Positions 1-5,703 of a stretch of DNA of 5,737 bases are shown one piece after another (the stretch's first letter is position 1; each line of letters opens with the position of its first letter). The stretch is taken from NCBI GenBank assembly GCA_002427975.1, contig DIZT01000141.1, forward strand, positions 47,133-52,869, in the 5' to 3' direction. The notes under the pieces are model-generated. The model saw nothing but the letters and a program-made list of their open reading frames with translations. It was not told where the DNA came from and did not search any database. This stretch comes from Micrococcaceae bacterium UBA6021 (lineage in GTDB: Bacteria > Actinomycetota > Actinomycetes > Actinomycetales > Micrococcaceae). Position numbers and translations under genes: made by a program.

Positions 1-692
1 GGCGGCTGGCCTGTGAGGCAGTACCACCCCAGCGCCGCCACGGAGTAGACGTCACGTTCCGGCTGCAGCCCCGCCCTGACAGCGTCCACCGGTGACGGAT
101 CCATGAACCCCTGAGTGCCGTGGTCCGGCACCGCTGCTACATCACCCACCATCCTGGCAATGCCGACGTCTGTAAGCATTGGCTTGCCGTGACCCGTAAA
201 GAGGACGTTCCCGGGCGATACGTCACCGTGGGTGAACCCCTGACCGTGCAGGTAGCCAAGTACCTGGGCAACAGGGGTGAGCACAGTGACCGTCTCCCCG
301 ATGGTGAGCTTCGCCCTGCTGCCGACCAGCTCACCTAGGGAACCGCCGGGCGCATAATCCAGCAGCAGGCCTATGGCCCCGCCGGCGGTCGCCGCAGACC
401 CGGCCGACCCGGGAAGGCGGAGGCGGAGCGCGTCGTGGGCTTTGATGAGGTGCTGGTGGTCAAGGACTGAAAGAATACGGATTTCACGGCGGATGGCTTC
501 CTCGGCGTCGGCCCCGGGCTCCCTGCCTTCGCCGGGACCGGTGACCCCGCCGCGTCCGTCACCAAGACATTTGAGGGCGAACTCGCGGCCCGACCTTTCT
601 TCGGTAACAAGCCACACTGTTGAACTTCCGCCGCGGCCCAGCACACGGCCCACCCGGAATCCGGGAACCACCGGGGCAGTGAAATCATCCAT
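1..692 (-). CDS. Ser/Thr protein kinase, N-terminal part (cut by window edge)
   Basis: The minus-strand reading from the ATG at 692 stays open to the left edge, giving 230 residues; the C-terminal lobe end and any tail lie outside. The fold is a eukaryotic-type (Hanks) protein kinase, likely cytoplasmic at this end because no signal or membrane segment precedes the domain. Seen in order: glycine-rich loop GRGGSSTV (residues 19-26), ATP-anchoring Lys41 in ALK, probable helix-C Glu70, catalytic loop HGDVSPGN (155-162) with Asp157 and Asn162, metal-binding Asp175 in DVG in place of DFG, a GTQGFMDPS stretch (192-200) where GTxxYMAPE is usual, and the helix-F Asp214 in RDVYSVAALG. The loop has Gly in place of Arg (non-RD) and Ser for the usual Lys, so activity is likely but unusual. 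An in-frame TAA lies just upstream of the ATG, so no earlier start is possible. No clear Shine-Dalgarno is seen. It diverges from lipB; its substrate is unknown. Confidence 0.9.
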   Translation of the reverse strand, partial: MDDFTAPVVPGFRVGRVLGRGGSSTVWLVTEERSGREFALKCLGDGRGGVTGPGEGREPGADAEEAIRREIRILSVLDHQHLIKAHDALRLRLPGSAGSAATAGGAIGLLLDYAPGGSLGELVGSRAKLTIGETVTVLTPVAQVLGYLHGQGFTHGDVSPGNVLFTGHGKPMLTDVGIARMVGDVAAVPDHGTQGFMDPSPVDAVRAGLQPERDVYSVAALGWYCLTGQP

Positions 693-698
693 GACTTA

Positions 699-704
699 TG
701 TCTA
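699..704 (-). promoter_or_regulatory. Candidate -10 element for the kinase gene
   Basis: On the minus strand TAGACA lies 6 nt upstream of the kinase ATG, about where a -10 box would sit if transcription began at or next to the start codon. It matches TATAAT at only three of six positions and lacks the final T. The support is the missing Shine-Dalgarno plus the position. Weak call. Confidence 0.25.
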
Positions 705-712
705 GCGGAATC

Positions 713-724
713 CAGGGATCCCTG
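713..724. repeat. 12-bp perfect palindrome, possible operator
   Basis: CAGGGATCCCTG is identical to its reverse complement over all 12 bases. It sits about 20 bp upstream of the kinase start and about 107 bp upstream of lipB. Perfect dyads of this size in a divergent spacer can be dimeric repressor sites, but I do not recognise it as the site of a named regulator. Confidence 0.35.
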
Positions 725-730
725 CAGAAG

Positions 731-739
731 TTATCCACA
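731..739 (+). promoter_or_regulatory. Consensus DnaA-box 9-mer
   Basis: TTATCCACA matches the strong consensus DnaA box exactly. It is a single copy in a divergent promoter region with no AT-rich stretch or box cluster, so it is not an origin. It could be a DnaA-responsive regulatory site or a chance match; a 9-mer with six A/T bases should be uncommon in DNA this GC-rich. Confidence 0.35.
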
Positions 740-795
740 GGCCACGTGCATCCACTGGCTCCGCCGGTGCCCGATGAGAGGTCGGACACTATGGC

Positions 796-831
796 CGGAC
801 CGCTGGCGGACCGGGGTCTAAGCTGGTAGGC
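796..831 (+). promoter_or_regulatory. Candidate leaderless promoter of lipB operon
   Basis: TAAGCT at 819-824 fits the TANNNT form of actinobacterial -10 boxes and ends 7 nt before the lipB ATG. That is the spacing expected when the transcript begins at the A of the start codon. The best -35-like sequence is around 796-801 (CGGACC), a poor match to TTGACA. GGTAGG at 825-830 resembles a Shine-Dalgarno but lies one base from the ATG, too close to act normally, which favours leaderless translation. Confidence 0.45.
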
Positions 832-1500
832 ATGACTCTTGAGTTTTCACAGGTGGGTCTCGCCCCGGACTTCGTTGACTACATGCGCGGCTGGGATCTG
901 CAGCGCACCATCCACGGCAATGTCGTCGCGGCCGAGGCGTCCAGCACAGTCCTCATCCTTGAACATACCGCTGTCTATACAGCCGGCAAGCTCACAGAAG
1001 AGCACGAGCGCCCGTTGGACGGCACGCCCGTAGTGGCGGTGGACCGGGGCGGCAAACTGACCTGGCACGGCCCCGGCCAGCTGATCGCCTATCCGATCCT
1101 CAAGCTTAAGAACCGGTCAGGTATCCGCGACTACGTCGAGCGGCTCGAAGCGGTCATGATCGCCGTCATGGCTGACTATGGCATCAACGCCGAGCGCATC
1201 AAGGGACGCGCCGGAGTGTGGATCACAGCCGACAGCAAGGGCCCGGACCGGAAGATTGCAGCCATCGGCATCCGCGTCCTGGACGGGGTCACAATGCACG
1301 GAGTCGCCATTAACTGCAACAATGATCTGGCACCTTATGCCCAGATCATCGCCTGTGGCATCACCGACGCCGGCGTCACCACAATGTCCATCGAAACCGG
1401 CAGGAACATCGCCCCGGGCGATATCGCTGACCGGTTCGTGGAAGAATTTCGCAAGCACGAAGAAGCACTCGTTTCAAGCCCCGAGGGAGCACTCCTGTGA
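832..1500 (+). CDS. lipB: Octanoyl-[carrier protein]:protein octanoyltransferase LipB
   Basis: LipB moves the octanoyl group from acyl carrier protein to a lysine of lipoyl-domain proteins (GcvH or E2 subunits), the first step of lipoate synthesis in the cytoplasm. The 222-residue product has the usual family length. Visible motifs are [13 protein letters not shown] (72-84, substrate-binding loop), GRAGVW (125-130), the catalytic Lys141 in RKIAAIGIR (140-148), [11 protein letters not shown] (156-166), and the catalytic Cys175 in [10 protein letters not shown] (172-181). The residue before that Cys is Ala; it is nearly always Pro in LipB (PCG). Both catalytic residues are present, so the enzyme should be active. 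The ATG at 832 has no well-spaced ribosome site and is probably read from a leaderless mRNA. It overlaps lipA by 4 nt and heads an operon with one-carbon genes, which suggests that GcvH is the intended acceptor. Whether the genome has another lipB cannot be told here. Confidence 0.95.
   Translation: MTLEFSQVGLAPDFVDYMRGWDLQRTIHGNVVAAEASSTVLILEHTAVYTAGKLTEEHERPLDGTPVVAVDRGGKLTWHGPGQLIAYPILKLKNRSGIRDYVERLEAVMIAVMADYGINAERIKGRAGVWITADSKGPDRKIAAIGIRVLDGVTMHGVAINCNNDLAPYAQIIACGITDAGVTTMSIETGRNIAPGDIADRFVEEFRKHEEALVSSPEGALL
1483..1489 (+). promoter_or_regulatory. Ribosome binding site of lipA
   Basis: GAGGGAG lies 7 nt before the GTG at 1497, inside the end of lipB. It fixes the GTG as the lipA start and supports translational coupling through the GTGA overlap. 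Confidence 0.75.
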
Positions 1501-2507
1501 CACTGGCACCAGAAGGCCGGAAGCTGCTGCGCGTTGAGCAGCGCAATTCGGCTGTACCCGTGGAGCGGAAGCCGGAGTGGATCAAGGCCAAGGTCCAGAT
1601 GGGCCCGGAGTATGTCCAGCTCAAGAACCTGGTCAAGAAGGAAGGCCTGCACACGGTGTGTGAGGAGGCCGGCTGCCCCAACATTTTCGAGTGCTGGGAA
1701 GACAAGGAAGCCACGTTCCTGATCGGCGGGTCCGAATGCACCCGCCGGTGTGATTTCTGCCAGATCGACACGGGCAAGCCCTCCCCGGTGGACGTGTTCG
1801 AACCCACCAAGGTGGCCCGCTCGGTCAAGGCCATGCAGCTGCGCTACGCCACGGTCACGGGGGTGGCCCGTGATGACCTGGCCGATGAGGGTGTGTGGCT
1901 GTACGCCGAGACGGTCCGGAAGATCCACGAGCTGAACCCGGGCACCGGCGTCGAACTTTTGATCCCTGATTTCTCCGGCAAGCCCGAGCACATCGAGGCG
2001 ATCTGTGATTCGAAGCCGGAGGTCTTCGCGCACAACGTCGAGACCGTGCCCCGGATTTTCAAGCGGATCCGTCCCGCGTTCCGGTACGAGCGGTCCCTGG
2101 ATGTCATCACCCAGGGCCGGAAGCTGGGCATGGTGACCAAGTCCAACCTGATCCTGGGCATGGGCGAGACCCGCGAGGAGATCTCCGAGGCCCTGCGGGA
2201 CCTGCACGAGGCCGGCTGTGACCTGATCACCATCACCCAGTACCTGCGCCCGTCCGAACGGCACCTGCCCGTGGACCGCTGGGTCAAGCCGCAGGAGTTC
2301 GTGGACCTGCAGGACGAGGCCAACGAGATCGGCTTCCTCGGGGTCATGAGTGGCCCGCTGGTCCGTTCCTCCTACCGTGCCGGCCGGCTCTGGGCCACCG
2401 CGATGCGCAAGAAGGGCTGGGAAATCCCGGCCCAGCTCGCCCACATCGAGTCCTCCGGCAGCACCCGCCAGGAAGCCAGCTCACTCCTGGCCGCACACGC
2501 CAGCTGA
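1497..2507 (+). CDS. lipA: Lipoyl synthase LipA (radical SAM)
   Basis: LipA inserts two sulfur atoms into protein-bound octanoyl chains, completing the lipoyl cofactor after LipB. The 336-residue product has normal length and all cluster ligands. The auxiliary [4Fe-4S] motif CX4CX5C is Cys55, Cys60 and Cys66. The radical-SAM motif CX3CX2C is Cys81, Cys85 and Cys88. The C-terminal RSSY motif (290-293) supplies the serine ligand of the auxiliary cluster. The N-terminus [17 protein letters not shown] is of the actinobacterial type. One departure: the motif usually read as DRDDLPDGG is here ARDDLADEG (124-132), with Pro to Ala and Gly to Glu changes, whose effect is unknown. The GTG start is supported by a strong ribosome site and a 4-nt overlap with lipB. 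A 27-nt gap follows before the MetF-like gene. Functional identity is firm; its role as a glycine-cleavage-dedicated copy is inferred only from neighbours. Confidence 0.97.
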   Translation: MTLAPEGRKLLRVEQRNSAVPVERKPEWIKAKVQMGPEYVQLKNLVKKEGLHTVCEEAGCPNIFECWEDKEATFLIGGSECTRRCDFCQIDTGKPSPVDVFEPTKVARSVKAMQLRYATVTGVARDDLADEGVWLYAETVRKIHELNPGTGVELLIPDFSGKPEHIEAICDSKPEVFAHNVETVPRIFKRIRPAFRYERSLDVITQGRKLGMVTKSNLILGMGETREEISEALRDLHEAGCDLITITQYLRPSERHLPVDRWVKPQEFVDLQDEANEIGFLGVMSGPLVRSSYRAGRLWATAMRKKGWEIPAQLAHIESSGSTRQEASSLLAAHAS

Positions 2508-2519
2508 CCGCCCGATATC

Positions 2520-2528
2520 AGGAAAGGA
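2520..2528 (+). promoter_or_regulatory. Ribosome binding site of the MetF-like gene
   Basis: AGGAAAGGA ends 6 nt before the ATG at 2535. It fills much of the 27-nt lipA to metF gap, which has no room for a terminator and a promoter together, so the gene is probably read through from lipA. Confidence 0.75.
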
Positions 2529-2534
2529 CCAAAG

Positions 2535-3362
2535 ATGTTCCCTACAAGAATCGAAATCATCCCCTCAACCGGGATCATTGACCAGGTCCAGGCGCTGGTT
2601 CCGCTGACCACCACCCTCACCATGACCTGCCTGCCGCACCACGGCATCGAGCGGACCATGCGCACCTCGGTGGAGCTGAGCACGCTCGGCTACACCGTCA
2701 TCCCGCACCTGGCTGCGCGCAGCATCAATGACCGGGCCGAACTGACCCGGATCATGCGTGAGTGCGATGTCGCCGGCATCGGCGAGGTGTTTGTGATCGG
2801 CGGCGACCGGAAGCAGCCTGCCGGCCCGTACGGGTCAGCGCTCCCGCTGCTCGAGGACATCGCCCAGTACACCGGCGGCCGGATGCGGGCAGGCGTGGCA
2901 GGCTACCCGGAAGGCCACCCGACGGTGGCCGCCCTGGACCTGCTCGATGCCCTGCAGGACAAGCAGCACCTGGCCACGCACCTCGTCACCCAGATGTGTT
3001 TCGACGCCCCGAAAATCCTCGACTACGCGGCGCTCCTGCGCCGCGAAGGCGTGGACCTGCCCGTCTGGGCGGGCGTGGCGGGGTCCGTCCCGCGGACCAA
3101 GCTGGTGGCACTGGCCACGCAGATCGGCGTCGGAAGTTCCCTGAAGTTCCTGAGACGCAAAGGCCCGCTGGCGCGCAAGCTGCTCAGCGGTGACCGCTAC
3201 TCACCCCACGCCCTGGTGGCCGGGCTCGAAAGCCAGCCCGGCATCGCAGGGATCCACCTGTACAGCTTCAACAACCTCGATGCGGTCCCCAACGAAGCGG
3301 CCGCGTCTTCCCCAACGGCACTCCAGCCAGCATTGATTCGAGGAGCAGCACGTGAGCACTAA
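2535..3362 (+). CDS. Methylenetetrahydrofolate reductase family protein (short, divergent)
   Basis: The 275-residue product has the landmarks of the MetF TIM barrel. They are RIEIIPS (5-11), with Glu7 where E. coli MetF has catalytic Glu28 in FEFFPP; PHLAARS (57-63); VIGGD (87-91), with Asp91 at the position of the RGD aspartate; GYPEGHP (123-129); TQMCFD (152-157), with the Gln that contacts folate; and GIHLYSFNNL (239-248), matching the barrel-end FHFYTLNR. MetF reduces 5,10-methylene-THF to 5-methyl-THF. Here the Arg of RGD is Gly, and the LKxKxDAGA segment that helps bind FAD phosphates is replaced by LQDKQHLAT (140-148). Flavin use and the exact reaction are therefore uncertain. Some actinobacteria have small flavin-free MTHFRs, and catabolic clusters in other bacteria use MetF relatives to oxidise methyl-THF. 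Strong ribosome site and ATG start; its end overlaps cycA by 11 nt. Its place between lipoylation genes and purU supports a role in handling C1-folates. Confidence 0.8.
   Translation: MFPTRIEIIPSTGIIDQVQALVPLTTTLTMTCLPHHGIERTMRTSVELSTLGYTVIPHLAARSINDRAELTRIMRECDVAGIGEVFVIGGDRKQPAGPYGSALPLLEDIAQYTGGRMRAGVAGYPEGHPTVAALDLLDALQDKQHLATHLVTQMCFDAPKILDYAALLRREGVDLPVWAGVAGSVPRTKLVALATQIGVGSSLKFLRRKGPLARKLLSGDRYSPHALVAGLESQPGIAGIHLYSFNNLDAVPNEAAASSPTALQPALIRGAAREH
3341..3345 (+). promoter_or_regulatory. Ribosome binding site of cycA
   Basis: AGGAG lies 6 nt before the GTG at 3352, within the last codons of the MetF-like gene. It chooses this GTG over later in-frame starts and ties cycA translation to the upstream gene. 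Confidence 0.75.
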
Positions 3363-4848
3363 AACCGTCACTTCGCCACAAACACCTCATCTTGAGCGGC
3401 AGCTCAGCAACCGGCATATCCAGCTGATCGCCATTGGCGGTGCCATCGGCACGGGCCTGTTCATGGGCTCCGGCAAAACCATCTCGGCCGCCGGCCCGTC
3501 CGTCATCTTCGTGTACATGATCATCGGCTTTATGCTGTTCTTCGTCATGCGGGCCATGGGCGAACTGCTGCTGTCCAACCTGAACTACAAGTCCTTCAGC
3601 GACTTCGCCGCTGACCTGCTGGGCCCGTGGGCCGGGTTCTTCACCGGCTGGACCTACTGGTTCTGCTGGGTGATCACCGGCATCGCGGACGTCATCGCAA
3701 TCGCCGGCTACTCCCAGGAACTCTGGCCGGGGGTGCAGTTGTGGATCCCGGGCATTGCCACCGTGGTCATCCTGCTGGTCCTGAACCTCGCCACCGTGAA
3801 GGCGTTCGGTGAGACCGAGTTCTGGTTCGCGCTGATCAAGATCATCGCCATTGCAGCGCTGATCATTGTTGGCCTGTTCATGATCTTCAGCGGTTTCCAG
3901 TCCGACGCCGGCCCGGCCACCTTCTCGAACCTGTGGAGCCACGGCGGTTTCTTCCCGAACGAATTCATGGGCTTTGTAGCCGGCTTCCAGATCGCCGTCT
4001 TCGCGTTTGTGGGTATTGAACTGGTGGGCACCACCGCCGCTGAGGCCAAGGACCCGGAGAAGAACCTGCCCAAGGCCATCAACTCCATCCCCATCCGCGT
4101 GCTGCTCTTCTACGTAGGCGCCCTCATCATCCTCATGTCGGTCACCCCCTGGACCCAGTTCCAGGCCGGCCACAGCCCGTTCATCGCCATGTTCTCCCTG
4201 GCCGGCCTGGGCGCCGCAGCCACCATCGTGAACCTTGTAGTGCTCACCTCGGCCATGTCCTCGGCCAACTCCGGCATCTACTCCACCTCCCGCATGGTCT
4301 ACGGCCTGGCCCAGGAAGGCGACGCCCCCACCGTGTTCAGCCGCCTGTCCCGCCGCAAGGTCCCGCAGAACGCCCTGTTCCTCTCCTGCGTCCTGCTGCT
4401 CTCCGGGGTCATCCTGATGTACGCGGGCAAGGACATCGGCAAGGCGTTCGACATGGTCACCACCGTTTCCGCCGTCTGCTTCGTCTTCGTCTGGTCCATC
4501 ATCCTGGCCAGCTACCTGAAGTTCCGTTCACGCCGTCCGCACCTGCACGACACGTCCAAATACAAGATGCCCGGCGGCATCCCCATGGTCTGGGTGGTCT
4601 TCGCGTTCTTCGCGTTCGTCATCTGGGCACTGACCACGCAGCCGGACACCCTCGTGGCGCTGCTGGTCACACCGATCTGGTTCATCGTTCTCGGCGCCGC
4701 CTGGATCGTCCTGCGCAAGCGCCCGGCCCACCTGGCCCGCTACGCGGAGTTCCAGAAGGACCTCGCCGGCGAGAAGGTCGTGGCCGAGGAGAAGGCCGTC
4801 GCGGATGAAAAGGCCCTGGCCGACGCGAAGGCACAGCGGGAGAGCTAA
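3352..4848 (+). CDS. cycA: Glycine/D-serine/D-alanine permease (APC family, CycA type)
   Basis: This inner-membrane permease of the amino acid-polyamine-organocation family is expected to import glycine, D-alanine and D-serine with protons. Residues 20-112 follow E. coli CycA as I recall it almost residue for residue. That stretch includes NRHIQLIAIGG (20-30), the substrate-binding turn IGTGLFMGSG (32-41), MRAMGELLLSN (66-76) and GWTYWFCWV (99-107). AFVGIELVGTTAAE (218-231), KDPEKNLPKAINSIPIR (233-249) and SSANSG (303-308) match as well. About 12 hydrophobic segments run from roughly residue 23 to 455. The chain is 498 residues, against about 470 in E. coli CycA. The extra length is a charged C-terminal tail with four hexad repeats (474-497). 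The GTG start overlaps the MetF-like gene by 11 nt, and the stop abuts the purU start. The close family match makes glycine the likely substrate, which fits the neighbouring lipoylation and folate genes. Confidence 0.92.
   Translation: MSTKTVTSPQTPHLERQLSNRHIQLIAIGGAIGTGLFMGSGKTISAAGPSVIFVYMIIGFMLFFVMRAMGELLLSNLNYKSFSDFAADLLGPWAGFFTGWTYWFCWVITGIADVIAIAGYSQELWPGVQLWIPGIATVVILLVLNLATVKAFGETEFWFALIKIIAIAALIIVGLFMIFSGFQSDAGPATFSNLWSHGGFFPNEFMGFVAGFQIAVFAFVGIELVGTTAAEAKDPEKNLPKAINSIPIRVLLFYVGALIILMSVTPWTQFQAGHSPFIAMFSLAGLGAAATIVNLVVLTSAMSSANSGIYSTSRMVYGLAQEGDAPTVFSRLSRRKVPQNALFLSCVLLLSGVILMYAGKDIGKAFDMVTTVSAVCFVFVWSIILASYLKFRSRRPHLHDTSKYKMPGGIPMVWVVFAFFAFVIWALTTQPDTLVALLVTPIWFIVLGAAWIVLRKRPAHLARYAEFQKDLAGEKVVAEEKAVADEKALADAKAQRES
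4771..4842 (+). repeat. Four hexad repeats in the CycA C-terminal tail
   Basis: Residues 474-497 of the permease read as EKVVAE, EKAVAD, EKALAD, AKAQRE: four imperfect six-residue units of 18 bp each. They are rich in Glu, Lys and Ala and probably helical. The tail follows the last membrane segment and should lie in the cytoplasm. The unit looks duplicated in tandem, and I recall nothing like it in E. coli CycA. Confidence 0.7.
4838..4844 (+). promoter_or_regulatory. Ribosome binding site of purU
   Basis: GGGAGAG lies inside the last codons of cycA, with its core GGAG (4839-4842) 6 nt before the GTG at 4849. That GTG starts directly after the cycA TAA, so the site both fixes the start and points to coupled translation. 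Confidence 0.7.
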
Positions 4849-5703
4849 GTGGGAACCGAACATGTTCTGACCGTCAACTGCGCGGAGTCCCCGGGCATCG
4901 TCCACGCGATCACCGGGTACCTGCTGGAGCACGACTGCGACATCATCGACACCAAGCACTTCGGTGACCGGCAGGCGCAGCAGTTCTTCATGCGGGTGCA
5001 CTTCGCCGCCGGGAAGAAGGACTTCAGCACCGAGGACCTGCGCCGGGACTTCGAGCCGCTGGCCGATGAGTGGGCCATGAACTGGCAGCTGGAACCGGAC
5101 GGCCGCAAACGCCGTGTCCTGGTGATGGTGTCCAAGTTCGGGCACTGCCTCAACGATCTGCTGTTCCGGGCCCGCACGGGTGATCTTCCGGTGGACATCG
5201 TGGCCGTGGTGTCCAACCACACGGACCACGAAGAGCTGGTCAAGTGGCACGGGATCCCGTTCTTCCACCTCCCGGTCACCAAGGAGACCAAGCCGGCGCA
5301 GGAAGCGCGCCTGCTGGAGCTCGTGGATGAATTCGACGTGGAACTGGTGGTCCTGGCCCGTTACATGCAGGTCCTCAGCGATGAGCTGTCGGCCAAGCTG
5401 ACGGGCAAAACCATCAACATCCACCACTCGTTCCTGCCCAGCTTCAAGGGCGCCAAACCGTACCACCAGGCCTATGACCGCGGGGTGAAGACGGTGGGCG
5501 CCACAGCGCATTACGTCAATGCCGAGCTGGATGAGGGACCGATCATCGCCCAGCAGGTCATCGACGTGGACCACACGTACACGGCCGAGGACCTGGTCCG
5601 CGTGGGCCGCGACGCTGAGTGCAAGGCGCTGAGCAACGCGGTCCGGTGGCACTGTGAAGGCCGGGTAATGCTCGACGGCGGGCGCACAGTCATTCTGCGC
5701 TGA
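4849..5703 (+). CDS. purU: Formyltetrahydrofolate deformylase PurU
   Basis: PurU hydrolyses 10-formyl-THF to formate and THF in the cytoplasm, which frees the folate carrier and disposes of surplus one-carbon units. The 284-residue product has the family's normal length and two-part build. An N-terminal ACT domain spans roughly residues 5-82, with CAESPGIVHAITGYL (11-25) as its typical first strand and helix. A formyltransferase-fold domain runs from about residue 88 to the end. Catalytic motifs are NIHHSFLPSFKGAKPYHQA (190-208), with Asn190 and His192, and ELDEGPII (226-233), with Asp228. The GTG start is preceded by a good ribosome site and touches the cycA stop with no gap. It is the last gene seen of the unit, and no terminator hairpin is visible in the remaining 34 bases, so the operon may go on. 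In E. coli, PurU is activated by methionine and inhibited by glycine; whether this ACT domain responds the same way is unknown. Confidence 0.96.
   Translation: MGTEHVLTVNCAESPGIVHAITGYLLEHDCDIIDTKHFGDRQAQQFFMRVHFAAGKKDFSTEDLRRDFEPLADEWAMNWQLEPDGRKRRVLVMVSKFGHCLNDLLFRARTGDLPVDIVAVVSNHTDHEELVKWHGIPFFHLPVTKETKPAQEARLLELVDEFDVELVVLARYMQVLSDELSAKLTGKTINIHHSFLPSFKGAKPYHQAYDRGVKTVGATAHYVNAELDEGPIIAQQVIDVDHTYTAEDLVRVGRDAECKALSNAVRWHCEGRVMLDGGRTVILR

Larger units (their letters stand above)
693..831. promoter_or_regulatory. Divergent intergenic region between kinase and lipB
   Basis: This 139-bp spacer separates two genes that start head to head, so it must carry promoters for both directions. It holds a 12-bp palindrome (713-724), a DnaA-box 9-mer (731-739), a CACGTG hexamer (743-748), three spaced GGAC tetramers (784, 797, 808) and a -10-like hexamer ahead of lipB (819-824). 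I see no riboswitch-like leader. In particular no tandem glycine-aptamer arrangement is evident, and the likely lipB transcript start leaves no room for one. Confidence 0.7.

Noticed and set aside
120..338. Short plus-strand frame of 72 codons
   Set aside because: It lies inside the kinase catalytic region on the opposite strand and has no independent support.
371..705. Open frames of 105 codons (minus) and 110 codons (plus) near the left end
   Set aside because: Both overlap the kinase, which uses a different minus-strand frame beginning at 692 and has all kinase motifs; these frames have none.
693..831. Glycine riboswitch or other leader RNA upstream of lipB
   Set aside because: The operon theme invites one, but no aptamer-like paired elements are evident, and the likely start point at the ATG leaves no leader.
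1335..2444. 369-codon minus-strand open frame opposite lipA
   Set aside because: It mirrors the lipA codon pattern and shows no family motif, whereas the plus strand has every LipA cluster ligand.
3133..3152. Small tandem repeat GAAGTTCC within the MetF-like gene
   Set aside because: It encodes ordinary residues (SSLKFL) in a conserved stretch and looks like codon coincidence.
3268..4173. 301-codon minus-strand open frame opposite cycA
   Set aside because: Low-complexity Gly/Asp/Glu/His composition with no domain; the plus-strand permease explains the region.
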